From NCBI RefSeq assembly GCF_029962835.1, contig NC_080574.1, positions 21,240,001-21,304,000 of the forward strand: 64,000 nt of DNA, in the 5' to 3' direction. Each line of letters starts with the position of its first letter. Position 1 is the first letter of the stretch. The notes under the pieces are model-generated. The model made no database searches, was not told the origin of the DNA, and was given only the letters and a program-made list of their open reading frames with translations. Shown piece by piece: positions 33,307 through 45,644 of this stretch. The translations under genes were made by a program, and so were the position numbers. This stretch comes from Magnolia sinica. Lineage: Eukaryota > Streptophyta > Magnoliopsida > Magnoliales > Magnoliaceae.

Positions 33307-35220
33307 TCACCTTGGAGAAGGCAAACAATGTGAGGCGCTTGCAGAGCCTACAAACACATTCGAATGTGACTTGGTCAAATATGAAAAATTGAAAATTGCG
33401 GATAGAGCTGGCACCCTTTCGCCTCTCTTCAGGAGATTTTGTAGGTTGAGCCGCTGCAAGGTCAAGACTGCCTTGGTTTCATTCCAAACGAAGGCAAGAA
33501 GTCCATTTTGAGTCACGAACAATGCACCAGGCTTCGAACCTGGATATCTAAAACCATACCCATTTGCAATTCCCTCTCCATGGTAAGCTTGTTTTATTTC
33601 CACGCGAACAGAATCTCCATCAACATCCCATGGGAATGGATCTGATGATGGCTCATCAACCTTAACGATAAACATCGCGGATCCATTGGGATGAAGAACA
33701 TAGTGGGTCCCTTCCAAAATCTTCGTTGCAATGAGCATCCGCTGCCCCTCTGTCTCATCATACGAAATCAAAACGAAGAACAAGGCCTTTGCTGGCTTGT
33801 CTTCGGTGGGCCGTCCAGGTGGCCAACCGAAAGACCCGCCCCACAAACCAGCATATTCATGATCAGGCCCCGGCACCTGTAATGGCAACTTGTACAGGGC
33901 ATAGCGATTGTCATGCATATTGGGCCATGCTCGATAACTAGAGAGCTTCACCTTTGAAGCGACCAAGCTCAGTCCAATCGTGTCACTCGCTCTCAGAAAT
34001 TCCTGCAGGGGAGCATGCTTACGCTCACTAGTGCTTGGAGAGCCATTCTTCAAAAACAGCATGCTACTGTTACCATTTGCTGAATTCGACCTCCCGAGCA
34101 TTTGTTTCAGACCGTCTTTGAAATAGCCAGCGACACTTCTCCTCTTCCCGGTCTGCAAAGGGGCTCCCTCATCCCAATTCACAGTCAATGAATGCCAAGT
34201 CCCTGAACGGTCGAGAATTTTCTTCGTTGTCTTGCCGGAATCCATCTGGCGCCCATCCGACCACAGCCCAGGCATTCCCCACCAATTAACACGCCCCTCT
34301 CCAACCTTGTACATCTGGACAAGCAACGATCTCCGCTCCAGCAATAGCACCATCTCCTTCGCTACTTCTTCACCCGATCTCACAAACAGCGGGCTGCGAC
34401 TCAAAGAATCAGGAACCTTGAGCCCGACCTGGTTCGCAACGAGCTCCAGCATCTTCCGCCGGTCTCCAAAAGCCAAGCGGCTGAACGGCACCACGGCAGA
34501 CGCCGAGGCCGCAGCAGTTGCCGCCATCCTGCTTGATCTCGAAAGGCTGCTGTTGGACCGTCCGATTGCCCTTGATGGCTCCGCATCCGAATCGCAATGG
34601 CGGGCCATGCTCTTCGTGTGCGACAGCTTGCCTCCGCTGCTGCCACGCGGCTCGACCTCGAGCAGCAGCACGTTGCAGTTGCTTTCGACGGATCTCAGCA
34701 AGCCAGGGTAGAAGTAGTCGGAATCGCGCTCACGGCCGTGGAGGAAGAAGGCAGGGGAGCCGTCGGGCAGGGCAACGATCTCGAAGACTGGGGCCCACAG
34801 AAGGGGACTGCCGTCGATGCCGGATGGACCCAGCTCCTGAGGGATGACGCGGCAGGCGACGACGGAGGCGAAGCCGGGCATGATGTAGACGACGTTGCCG
34901 AGCTCGGGGTTTTGGTGGACCCACAGGCCGAGGAGGGGCTGGATGCGGAGCAGGAAAAGGCATATGGATTTGTACGAGGGGAACGCGACACGCCATTCGG
35001 TGAGCTCGCGGGGCGGGAGAAGCTGAAGGCGGGAGCACTGGACGTGCCAGATTTTGTCTGAGTGGGCCAGGGATTGAAAGGCACGGCAGCAGAGGCTGAG
35101 ATTGCATGTGTCGCGGGGGTGGAGGGAGCGGGAGATGATGGCCAGGACGTCGTCCGGGAGGGAGAGAAAGAGGTGCGAGCCACATGGATCTGTGGACTCG
35201 AGGCTCGCACCAGATAACAT
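33307..35220 (-). CDS. F-box protein, At5g39450-like (637 aa)
   Basis: A single open frame. I choose the ATG at 35218-35220 (MLSGASLEST) because the F-box follows at once and the frame upstream of it reads through a CT-rich leader into transposon sequence. Residues 20-60 (SLPDDVLAIISRSLHPRDTC ... SLAHSDKIW) are a typical F-box, the part that binds Skp1/ASK in SCF ubiquitin ligases. Around residue 100 lies LGLWVHQNPELGNVVYIMPG, which I recognise from the plant At5g39450-type F-box family. A Ser/Ala-rich linker follows (SRMAATAAASASAVV), then a long conserved C-terminal region (for example EYAGLWGGSFGWPPGRPTED, YHGEGIANGYGFRYPGSKPG). The role is presumably substrate recruitment for ubiquitination; the substrate is unknown. 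GC content falls from the start to the end of the frame. The final codons overlap a strong donor-like CCAAG|GTGAGC, so a different spliced C-terminus cannot be excluded. Confidence 0.93.
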   Translation of the reverse strand: MLSGASLESTDPCGSHLFLSLPDDVLAIISRSLHPRDTCNLSLCCRAFQSLAHSDKIWHVQCSRLQLLPPRELTEWRVAFPSYKSICLFLLRIQPLLGLWVHQNPELGNVVYIMPGFASVVACRVIPQELGPSGIDGSPLLWAPVFEIVALPDGSPAFFLHGRERDSDYFYPGLLRSVESNCNVLLLEVEPRGSSGGKLSHTKSMARHCDSDAEPSRAIGRSNSSLSRSSRMAATAAASASAVVPFSRLAFGDRRKMLELVANQVGLKVPDSLSRSPLFVRSGEEVAKEMVLLLERRSLLVQMYKVGEGRVNWWGMPGLWSDGRQMDSGKTTKKILDRSGTWHSLTVNWDEGAPLQTGKRRSVAGYFKDGLKQMLGRSNSANGNSSMLFLKNGSPSTSERKHAPLQEFLRASDTIGLSLVASKVKLSSYRAWPNMHDNRYALYKLPLQVPGPDHEYAGLWGGSFGWPPGRPTEDKPAKALFFVLISYDETEGQRMLIATKILEGTHYVLHPNGSAMFIVKVDEPSSDPFPWDVDGDSVRVEIKQAYHGEGIANGYGFRYPGSKPGALFVTQNGLLAFVWNETKAVLTLQRLNLQNLLKRGERVPALSAIFNFSYLTKSHSNVFVGSASASHCLPSPR

Positions 35221-35345
35221 GGCGAGGGTGTACTGAAATTGGATTCTGAGAGAGAGAGGGAGAGAGAGAGCGGGGACATGTAAATGGGATGGGGTGTGGG
35301 TTTTTGGATGGGAGAGGAGGACGGAGTCCCGTACAACACTTGATT
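35221..35345 (-). promoter_or_regulatory. 5' leader of the F-box gene with CT-rich tract
   Basis: On the minus strand a (CT)n-rich run (GA-rich at 35245-35270 on plus) sits 25-50 bases upstream of the chosen ATG. CT repeats are common in plant 5' UTRs. There is no clear TATA box in the next 150 bases; the transcription start is not determinable. Confidence 0.5.
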
Positions 35346-35374
35346 GTAGCGAACCAGTGCAACAAAAAGCTGCG

Positions 35375-35800
35375 CGTGGCCCGCAGTAATGTCTGTGTGA
35401 CATTCAGTCCGTCCATCAGTTGCGACATCTGATGGTAGCGTGTGGGCCTGGAAATCATGAAGATGCACGACTCAAGTGGGCCATACCATAGGGAAGAGTG
35501 GAGATGCGGACGCTTACCATTGAAACCTTACCGGACCCCACCGTGATGTTTATATTCCATCCAACCCGTTCATACGTTGCTCCCCGCAAGGATAAATGGA
35601 TAGAAACAAATATCGGCCTTACCGAATACTTGAACCTGCCACAGTATAGTTTGAACGGTGGTCGTCCCATCCCACTCTTTCCCGTGCTGTGCTCTAGTTG
35701 AGCCGAGCTTTAGCTCGACCCGATTCGTAACATGATCCGACGCAAATGATGGACGGATTGGATGTGACGCAGATATCACGGTGGGCCCCACAACACTTGC
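35375..35800. mobile_element. MITE relic in the F-box upstream region
   Basis: It contains the family blocks 'aagtgggccataccataggg', 'accccaccgtgatgtttat', 'ccatccaacccgttcat' and a closing 'gatatcacggtgggccccac'. The ends are not well preserved. It lies directly upstream of the F-box leader and may supply part of its promoter. Confidence 0.5.
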
Positions 35801-35913
35801 TGCAGGCGATCGAGTCGCGGAGTGGACTCATGTGGTGAGAGGCCGATTGACGAGAAGGATTTTTAGATGCTGGAGTCTTCGTGGGGCCCACGTGACTGTC
35901 GGCTATTTTGTTT

Positions 35914-36425
35914 GGGAACGGATTGGCTACTCCCTCTGCCACCAGCCCCGTGGCTGGTGGTCGGTGCTCTGTGGGCCCCACCATGATGTATGTGTTTTCT
36001 CCATTCCGTTCATCCATTTTTAAAGATCATTTTAGAGCTTGATCATAAAAATGAGAGGAATATAAATCTCAGGTGGACCACACCACAGGAAAACAATATT
36101 GATTGGATATCCACAATTAAAATCCTCCTAAGGCCCACTGTACTGTTTATTTGACATCCAATCTGTTGATTAGGTCATACAGACCCAGATGAAGGGTAAA
36201 AAACATATCAGCTTGATCCAAAGCTTTTATGGCCCTAAAAAAAATTTAATGGTCAAAATTCATTAAACACTGTTTCCTGTAATGTGGTCCACTTGAGATT
36301 GGGATATAACTCATTTTTGGTCTAATACCATAAAATGATCTAGAAAACTAGATGAACGGCATGGATGAAATACAAACATCATGGTGGGGCCCACATAGGG
36401 TAGGGGGAGTAGCCAATCCGTTTCC
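35914..36425. mobile_element. Mutator-like MITE, 512 bp, perfect 9-bp target duplication
   Basis: Ends are GGGAACGGATTGGCTACTCC and, inverted, GGAAACGGATTGGCTACTCC. Flanks are ATTTTGTTT at 35905-35913 and ATTTTGTTT at 36426-36434, identical. Subterminal blocks GTGGGCCCCACCATGATGTA and CATCATGGTGGGGCCCAC form a longer inverted pair. There is no coding. It is the best-preserved copy in the window and serves as the family reference. Confidence 0.92.
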
Positions 36426-36918
36426 ATTTTGTTTATGGCGTTGGTGGGCCCAGTGAGAGTAGGACAGTCATGGGCCGTCTACGGAGGTGTCTGGTAAGAG
36501 GAAAGTCCTCGACCGGACCAATGATTTGGCCAGTATACTCGGGTGTTACTTGGGAAAAGTGGGGCCATAAACAGCGATCCAGACCGTTCGTTTGTTGAGA
36601 TCGGTCCTGATTGAACATCGAACAAAAATATCCTTCATAAGACAATCATTACTTTACATTATTCACCTAAAAATATATCTCCTGTCATGAGTAGAAATAC
36701 AGAAATGGTTCACGTTCAACTTCAAAAGGGTCAAGATTAGTGGGCAGGATCTTCCAACCTACGCAGAGATTCTTCAATAGCCGTCCATCTACTGGTGGAG
36801 CAATGAACTAATGGCTTAGATAATTGAAACATGACCCACTTAAACAAAATCAGAACCTTACAATTATTGGCTAAAAATATATATGGGGTGAAGGGAAATA
36901 CACCAATAATTCACATCA

Positions 36919-37429
36919 GTTACTCAGTACGCTTTTATCGTACTGAGTAAACTCAGTTGGGCATACTGTGAATGTACGTGGTTTATCCATACTGTCCATC
37001 CATTTTTAATGCTAATTTTATGGGTTGATCTCAAAATTGAAATAAATCCAGTGGAACATTACACAGGAAATAATGTGGAATAATGATTTTCTCTGTTGAA
37101 ACCTTCCTAGGGTCTAAAGTAAATTTTTTTTTTGTCATCCAATCTGTTCATAAGACTACAAAGACATATATGAAGAGAAACCACAAACATCAGTTTCATC
37201 CAAAACTTTTTTGGCCTTCAAAAAATTTTCAATGGTAGAGATTCAATCAAACTGTTTCCTGTAGTGTAGTCCACTTAAAATTTTAATTTGCTTCATTTTT
37301 GGGATTAAGATCTAAAATTATCTGTTAACATGGATTAACGGAGTGGATAAAATAAATAAATAACAGTGGACCCCACACAGTTTACTCAGTACGCTAAGGG
37401 TACTGAGTTACTCAATACGCAATCCGCTT
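36919..37429. mobile_element. MITE between 29-bp direct repeats, left end truncated
   Basis: The right end, inverted, reads AAGCGGATTGCGTATTGAGT, related to the element at 54297. The left end starts only at GTTACTCAGTACGC, so about 18 terminal bases are missing. On both sides lies the same 29-base sequence starting GAAGGGAAATACACCAATAA (36890-36918 and 37430-37458). That is far longer than the 9-base duplication of its relatives. Confidence 0.8.
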
Positions 37430-37703
37430 GAAGGGAAATACACCAATAATTCACATCAACTTGAAAAGTGCCGAGATTGGCTGTAAGGATCTTCCAACCC
37501 AAGCAGAGATTCTTAAATAATGGTATTTCTACTGTTGGAACAGCTAACTAATGGTTACCTTACAATTATTCCCTTCAAAAACATATATCATAATAAAGAG
37601 GCATACACCAATGGCTTACATTCAACTTGAAAAATGTCAAGATTGGCAACCAAACGTAAGCAATCGACATCTGCAGTCAGCACATCTCTCCACTGAGGCT
37701 GTG

Positions 37704-37721
37704 CATCCGTACGTACGGATG
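37704..37721. repeat. Perfect 18-bp palindrome
   Basis: CATCCGTACGTACGGATG is its own reverse complement. There is no gene context. Confidence 0.9.
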
Positions 37722-38540
37722 TTGAAGCCTTATTTTTGTCTTTGCACACGTACTCTCTCTTATTGTATACTCTAGTTAGTGAATATCATAAGTGGAGAGA
37801 AGTATTTTATTAATTTTATCTTTTATAGTTTTTTTAATATTCTTTATATAAATGGAAAAAATGTTATGTTTTTCTTATCTTTTTAGTAAAGAGGAAAGAT
37901 ATGTAGTATTGCCAACGAATTAAGCATATTGCATTTTTTTAAAAAAAAACTTTATATATCGTCTTCTGTTTAATTCGACACTTTTGATGAAAAAAGCCTT
38001 TGAGCATGAGATTTGCATTGGTTTTTATTATGTAATTCTATTTCAAGTGGTTAAATCAAGTACTATTAGATTCAAGGGGTTAAAGTTTAACATATCTAAT
38101 TAAGTATTACCTGGAAATGAAAATAATATTGAGAAAAAATATAAAGTCATAGTTAAAGAAAATGAAAAGAAACTTATGGAATGCATTTTTTCACAATACT
38201 TTCAAATTAAGTGGAGATTTTTAGATCATAGTTCATCTGCCATGTTATTAACAAATTGATTATATTTGAATAATTGAACAACAACCTACCTATCCAAAAT
38301 CTTATATGTGGCTAACGATATGCATAACCAAAGAGAAAAATACAACATGGTCCACACTCAACTTGAAAAGTGTCAAAAGTGATGGCCAGCATCTTTCAAT
38401 ATGAGCAGAGATTCTTAAATGCTGGTCCATCTACCGTTGATTTGGCTAATTGAATATGACCCATCGTCCAAAATTGCAACATCATATTTATTGGCCTAAT
38501 AATATATAAAGTCATAAAGAGAAATATAAAATTATTTCTC

Positions 38541-39802
38541 ATTTGAAAAGTTCTAAGATAGTGTAGACACCCCACATAAAATGATGATAAACCACTCTTT
38601 AAGCTTCAGCTTAACTTCAATAGATTATTTCATACTGACATATAAATAATTGAAAATCCAAATGGGTCAAATATGGAACATACTCAATACGTTTCGGAGA
38701 CAATCAGTGGACCCAATCGGCTAGCACCAAATTTAGTAACGATTCGATCACAGCTGTGCATCTGAACTCCAAAAATTCAAGAACTCTCTATACGTAACAA
38801 CTGATGTGCGGAAAAATGATAAAAATGAACTCTATCTACCCAAGGATCACGTTTTGCACTACTTAGTATTCTTGTATAATGTTGTGTTGAGGCGTGAAAG
38901 GTCGCACTTCAAGTTAAGGAAAGTACGGTCGTTCTTGTATACAAAGTTTTTATAATGTTATTGAAATTAAACTTTGACCAATCAAGATGATTTATGGTTC
39001 ATTGGAAAGGTGGTCAAATAATATTCTTAACAAATTTAAGTTTCCTCTAATCTCAGTTATAATGAGGAAGATCTTATTCATTTACTAAAACCACGCATTG
39101 TCGAGCGGCCAAAGTCGTAAAAGCGCTGGCTGCACTTTAAACTAATCAAATGGGATCCGATTAAAGTAATTTTAGTTCCATTGAAAAACTTATCATGTAA
39201 CATTTTTAATGAGCCTAAGATCATAAAAAACGGACAATCGATCAAATTACAAACAACTAATTTCATATGTTGAACAGGCGTATTTTTGACAGGTCAAATG
39301 GAGTCCGATCGAAGAAATTCTAATCTTAATAGGAAACTTATCGGATTATATTTCCAATGAGACTAAGATTATCAAAAAGAGAAAGACAACGAATAGGATA
39401 CAAGCATTTAAACAGTTTATAGAAAAAGATAAAAACTAATCTTAACATTTCATACATATATTTATATATATATATATATATATTAAAATGCAATTATTAT
39501 TGTTATAAATAAATATTTATTATAAAATAAATATATAAAAAAGTCATACTTACATTTAATTTTTATATATAATATATTAAAATCATCACTTTATATCATA
39601 AGTACAATATATATATATATATATATAGTTTTACTATTTAAATAGTAGGCACCCACAGCGAAATCCAATGAACTGCGGCCGTTGGCAACAAATTGTGGTT
39701 GCTAATGCCTATATAAGAAGCCTGTTGTCGAGGAGGAAAAATGACCAACGGTGGAAGGTGAGACATAGAGGGGGAGAACGAAAGAGAAAGAAATAGAGAA
39801 CG

Positions 39803-39806
<4 letters not shown>
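38541..39806. other. AT-rich gene-free stretch
   Basis: Several (TA)n runs (39460-39482, 39608-39628). There is no supported gene. Confidence 0.45.

Positions 39807-39842
<36 letters not shown>
39807..39842 (+). repeat. (GA)n microsatellite
   Basis: About 18 uninterrupted GA dinucleotides in a purine-rich stretch, 39755-39842. Confidence 0.95.
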
Positions 39843-39843
<1 letters not shown>

Positions 39844-42199
39844 AGCAAAAGATATAGGAAAAATACAGAGAGGGTTCGAGGATTGAAGTTCACCTAAAAG
39901 TGCTGCTCAATATACCTTAAAGATTTCCAACATGTCAACATGCTGCCTGACATATGAGACAAAAAAAGTCATTAAAGAAGTCATTGAAGCTAAGAGTTTG
40001 TCCACTTTCATTTAAGTCGCATTCCACTCCACACATTCAAAGTGCATCAAATACATTCATATTTCGTTCTATCTCGTTTTGCATTATTCACCCTTTTTCA
40101 TTTTCTCTTACTTTATTTGCCTGCCTAGGATATAAAATTCTCTGAAGCAAGACTAGTTGGTACTTCATCTTATTTACTGCATATTTATTTTATTTGCCTA
40201 CCTAGTGTTATTTAGCTCTACGAAGTAAATTTAGTTTGCATTCATTTTACTTATTGCATTCTTACTTTATTAGCCCACCTGGAACCACTTAGCTCTGCGA
40301 TGTAAGGTTAGATAGTTTTTTTTTTTCTTTATTTTCGCAAGCTCGACCCTTATGGGTTATGCAAAGCGTGGTCAAATATAAATATGCCAAAAATCCATTG
40401 AATCCTAAAAAACTGTAAAAATCTTGAAAAGTAGAGATTGCGCCTTATGTGAGCAGAAAATGGTGCCTAATCTCTTCATTTTCCATTAGTGAGGCCCCTT
40501 ACTCAGAATCTATAGTTGCAAACCAACTGTGAGATTCGCTTGAGTTAAGGAATCGTGAGATCTCCCAACCCTTAAGCAATTATATGGTTTCTAGTGGACC
40601 GTAGATTTTAAACTTCATTTGTTTAGTGATGACTCCGAATTAAATGCATTTTTATATATGAGTCAATAACATATTCTGACAATACCAATAAATCAATACA
40701 AAAGCTAAGAGAGTGAGGACACCTATAATGCCCAAGGTTTTTTATCAAATGGAAATTGGACGTCCTTGAGTGTTACCTTTGATTTCTCAATTTGAGCGCA
40801 TATTCGTGCTTGCATTTAAATATGTTTGAGACCAAAAAGAGTGATGTGGGATCTACAAAAACTACCCAAAAGAGTCGAAGTTCAAAATATACAGACCGTG
40901 GATAGACCCCACATAATGCCAACCCCAATCTAGCGGTGTCACCACAAAAAAAAAAGTGCTTTTGGACAGACCCAGGCGGTGCCACCGCCAAAATTAGATA
41001 GCAAGTGGCAATGCCACCCCCGAATTGACAATGCCACCTCCACCCCCGTGTTCAGCACCGTTACATGTTCAAAAAATGGCAGTTCCTATATACTGACTTC
41101 AAAAATTCATAAATTTTTTATAACTCTGATTAAGGTGATTCAAAAGGTAGATTGAAGATTGATAAGTCTAGTTTCATAAATAAATAACTCAAATAAAGTT
41201 TATTTAGGATATTTTGGAAATTATACTAAAAATTAATAGTTTCGGGCAGCCGATACTTCTAAAATCTTTTTAAAAAAAATTAGAACTCAAAATGAAATGA
41301 AATTTGGTGGGGATAAAGTAAACTTGTGACGAATTACTAGAAAAAATATAAAAATAATCTAGAAACTAAAAGTATAAAAAACATGATAAGAAATAGACAT
41401 ATTAAAACTGAAATTTTTTGTAATTACGCGTTGTCAATGAGTCGCACATCTTTTTCATCTTAGAGTTCTATATTCGGTGTCGTCTTAGGAATTGCTTCTA
41501 ACCATGCTAAGAATCATCCTGTGTGATTAAATTTAGATTATATATTTTATTAATTCGGGTAGTTTCTAGTGTAGTCGAAATAAGGTTCTTGATTACGGTG
41601 ATTAGACTTGAATTACAATTTCGACTAATTGCAAAAACGATGCACTATAAACTTAGCTAATCCAAACCCTAGTTGTTGTGGACAAGAAATTCAGCCGCCT
41701 AGTTTATTCGAGAAATGCCCTCATTAATGAATTAGCTCTACACCACCCGTTAGTGGGTTGTTAAACTCGAAACTATAAATAGATGTCCATCTTAGCAAGT
41801 TAGACATTCATCGCGATACATCAAGCCGAGATCGCATCTTGAATCGCTCAAATTAGGCTCGTAAAGTGAGTGCATGAGATATGCGAATACCTTTAGAGTT
41901 TGTCAGAAATTTAAGTTAAATATCCATTTTTCACTCTTGGCTTAAGTTGTGGCTTTCGGGTCATTAAATTGTAGCCAAACTTAGAACGCTAACGTAGAGT
42001 AATGTCTTACACATATCCGTATATCCATGGCATCGATCGATGATCGATGGCCATCAAACTGACTTTTAATCATACCCGTCAATTAACGCATACAAATAGT
42101 GAACCGATCATATCCATATGTAAATCATCTCTAAGGAAAGCTATCATATGTCATAGATTGACCTGTACGTCCCATGGTGGATCCCAAAGGTTAGAAACA
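39843..42199. other. Gene-free stretch
   Basis: Only short frames without motifs. The sequence may belong to the LTR element whose end is at 44671, but I cannot show this. Confidence 0.35.
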
Positions 42200-44671
42200 A
42201 CCTCCCACAGGCTCGTATAATGAAAACTCCGCTTTTGTGGCCATTTACACTGTTTCTGTTGCTATAAATAATGCATATGGGGGGCAACCCTTGCTCTCAT
42301 CCGAATTTTGTCCTAGAGCAAGAGAGAAGAGAGAAGAGAAGGATGGGAGAAATGGTGAGGCATGGTGCTGGATCACACTATCCAATTCCCGTTCTCACTG
42401 GGTCTTGCAAGATATCGCCTCTACGCTTGGTTTCATGTCTTACCGACCGAAATCCAAAGATTTTGGCTTAGATTATCCACTCATTGTTAGGTAACAGGTT
42501 CCCTAGTTGTCCTTCCACTTATTTCTTCCGTTTTCTATATTTTTAAGTCATTAGGGTTAAAAACCCACTCTCGTTTCTATCATTTCTTGGAAACCCTAAC
42601 CTTAGGGTTTGATCATGCTAGGAATTGGGGTCCTCGCAATCGAGTAGGAGTGGCTCAAGCTCTTGCGAGAGCCATAATCGACGTTAGCTCCATAAGGTTT
42701 TGATTGAGCATCGATTTTGGGCCATAATTCGTCGAATCAAGTTGATGGATCATTCCAATCGAGTTAGTTAAGCTCTAATCCATTGTTTAACATTTAAATA
42801 AGATTAAATCAATATCATCAACTATAGTCTTATACTTTAATTTAAGTTTGAAGCATTTTTCTATTTTTTGACGCTAGGGCCTCATCTGAGTCAAAGATTT
42901 CAAATTTAAGGTGAAGATTTACCCTCAAGCTTTTACTTGGTATTTAAAATAATTAAATATGTTTGTTTGCTATTTGGTTGATAACATGCTCAATGAAATG
43001 CTTGAATGACCTAAAATTCTTAATATTAGAAATCTTCGATGTCGAATGTTAAGAAACGTTAATATAATTGAATTGTATTGATATGTATTAAATTACATTG
43101 AATTGGACATGTGTTCAGTTGGTATTCCATGTTTTAGTATTGAATTTCCTTGCGATCGTATTTATGTAGTGGATAAATTCGAACTGTTGTTGTGGTAGAT
43201 CGAGTTCCGTAAATTATTTGAATATGCGGATAACTATCTTTAGTGTGGGTAACACAGGCTTATACGGGTGACGGAAGTTGAACACAAACGATCGACAGTA
43301 ATTGGAATTACACGGGATGCCTTGCACCCAATGTCGGTTTGTCCGAGGTTATTCGCAGTCGATTGCATTAGTCTAATGCAGAGCTTAATCATTTTTATGC
43401 TTGGTGATTATATAACATTCAATAAAATATGGGATACCACTATTACAATTGATTTAAGTCTACTTATAATCATTAGTATGTTACGATCATACACAGACTT
43501 ATGAGTCGGGTATAGTGGTATGAGACACCATGTTCGAGCTGTCGACTTACGCTAGGGTGACATGCTTGCCACCCAAGCAAAATATTAGGTGACGAGCCTG
43601 CCATGTTCGTAAAACACTGGGTGAAGAGCCTCCTCGTAATGGTCACTAGGCATCGATGAATGTTGCGACCCTACCATGTTGTTAATGGTTTGGGTGACGT
43701 GCCTTCTCCACATTCTGGGTCTGGCTGATGGCCTTCACCCTAAATATTAACCTGATTGAGTTGTAGGTACTATTAGGTGATGAACCCAAATTTGGATTAA
43801 GGGACACTGGTGAGAGGCCACTACGTGCTGCCATGAGCTACGTGAATTCATTTAATAACTATTGATAGAATGGATATATCTTAGCTTCGCCAACCGGCTT
43901 TTTGAACTTAACATTAATAAATACTCGACTAACTATGCACTCCATGACATTTAGTGGGTTGTGCTTCGGGCCAACCATTGCGCATATGTTAACGTCCTTG
44001 CCAGCGATAGCCTTGATGTGGTTCTATGTTGCTATCGTTGAATCCCAAGTCATGCATAAGCATATTATCTCATTCATGCATTTAAAGAACCAGATTTAGG
44101 GCTCACTTTTTCTTTGTATTTTGATATGTTATTGTTGTCTATGCTTAATTGTATTGATAATATGTGTAACTTGCTTGGTATCTATGTGTTAGAGGTAACA
44201 TGCTTACGAGTATTACGTGTAGAAATATGTAATTATTCTGAATATATTTATTACTAAGATGTCCCAAGTATAATCTTTGGAATATTTCTTCACTATATTG
44301 GCATTTTCACCTCTTATTTGACATGTGCAGAAAACTCAATAATACGAATATATGGTGGTGTACTCGGGGTACCCCGGTAGACTCATACCTCCGCACTTTG
44401 GGTAGTTGGACTTTTATTGTGATTTATATAATTCTCATACGGGTAGACACCATGTTTGAAATTGTATATTTGCATATTAGCCCTATAGTTTTGGATTTTA
44501 TTATCTCTACCTCACTTTGGATCTGCTAATCTAAAATGCCTTACTTTAATTATTTGTGCATGTAATGAAAGTGAATCTGAATGAGGACACATATACATTT
44601 TTATTAAGTTTACACCTGAAAACTCGGAAACAAAATTTCTGTAGTCGGGTGTCGATTTTCGGGGCATGACA
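42200..44671 (+). mobile_element. Probable gypsy-type LTR, 3' end at 44671
   Basis: It ends TCGATTTTCGGGGCATGACA, the same terminus type as the LTRs at 2863 and 12925. Before it are repeated 'gggtgac(a/g)tgc/cctgccatgttcg' words (43540-43760) of a kind seen in plant gypsy LTRs. The left boundary is a guess. No pol domain adjoins it. Confidence 0.4.
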
Positions 44672-45603
44672 GCACCGCTACGCTCCCACGGGGAGGTGTT
44701 CACAGATAGTAGGGAGGATCTTCCAATCTAAGCGGAGATTTTTAGATGGTGGTATATTATAAACATCCATCCCTATGTTGATAAGCTGATTGAGTTTGAA
44801 CCAATGAGTGGTAAACCAAATCTCAATCCTAAACTCCAACCCTAGAAGCCTAACCCTAGAAACCCTAATTTTAAATCATAAACTTAACCTAGTCAACCTA
44901 GTCAACCCATCAACCCATACAACCCAGTCAACCCAATCAGCCTAGTCCTAAACCCTAGGAACTCAAAACCTTAAAGCCTTGAGTCAGCTCGACGAGTCAA
45001 CTCACCTAATTAACCTGCTAAGTTAACTTACCTAGTCGGCTTACCCAATCCAACAACGCAGTTAACTCACCTAGTTAAGCCCAAAACCAAGCCCGAATCA
45101 AAGCCCAAATACAAGCCCAATTAGAGTATGCAAAATCTCAAAACAACGACCTTCATAGCAAAGCCTCTGCACGCTTGGGGAGGCTGTCTGCTGAAGTAGG
45201 GAGTCTAGGTGGGGACCAATGGCAGCTAGCTTGCTGCTGGCCACATGGCACTCCACCTCTTTAGGGTGGTGTCCCTCAAGCATGTGAGATTTTCATTTTT
45301 TGGACCCTGAGTGTGCGATTGATATGTATTTATTCAAATGCCCATCTCCTTACCTAAAATTACCATTTTACCAACTCATCTAACCTATAAGATGGTGCCA
45401 TGTGACAATCTCTAATCCTAGCCCTTCAACCATATTTTGCCCCGAAGATTATCATCAATAATAAGAAAACCATGTTTGGAGGTTATAAACAGTCCATTCC
45501 CATTCTCATTTCAAGCATACAGTAGATTCAGAGACTCACACTACATTCAAGAGATCCAAAAAGGGGTCCACCCTCATTTTAAAGCCATCTTATCCCTTCG
45601 TCA

Positions 45604-45644
<41 letters not shown>

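Larger units (their letters stand above)
36640..38540 (+). repeat. Diverged tandem repeats of about 230 bp
   Basis: A unit recurs near 36680-36890, 36890-37560 (interrupted by a MITE), 37580-37680 and 38320-38530. Its words are 'cacgttcaacttcaaaaggg/cttgaaaagtg', 'caagattgg..ggatcttccaa', 'gcagagattcttaaat', 'ccatctactg' and 'taatatatat'. The copies are strongly diverged. A related block returns at 44700-44760. Confidence 0.65.

Noticed and set aside
34401-35061. Several overlapping frames on both strands of the F-box exon
   Set aside because: They are antisense or shifted shadows of the same GC-rich coding sequence.
35221-35403. N-terminal extension of the F-box protein by 61 residues
   Set aside because: The upstream ATG lies at the edge of MITE sequence and the extension crosses a CT-repeat leader; the F-box begins directly after the internal ATG.
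34695-35468. Two long minus-strand Pro/Ser-rich frames of about 250 codons
   Set aside because: They are shifted-frame shadows of the GC-rich 5' half of the F-box gene and show low-complexity composition only.
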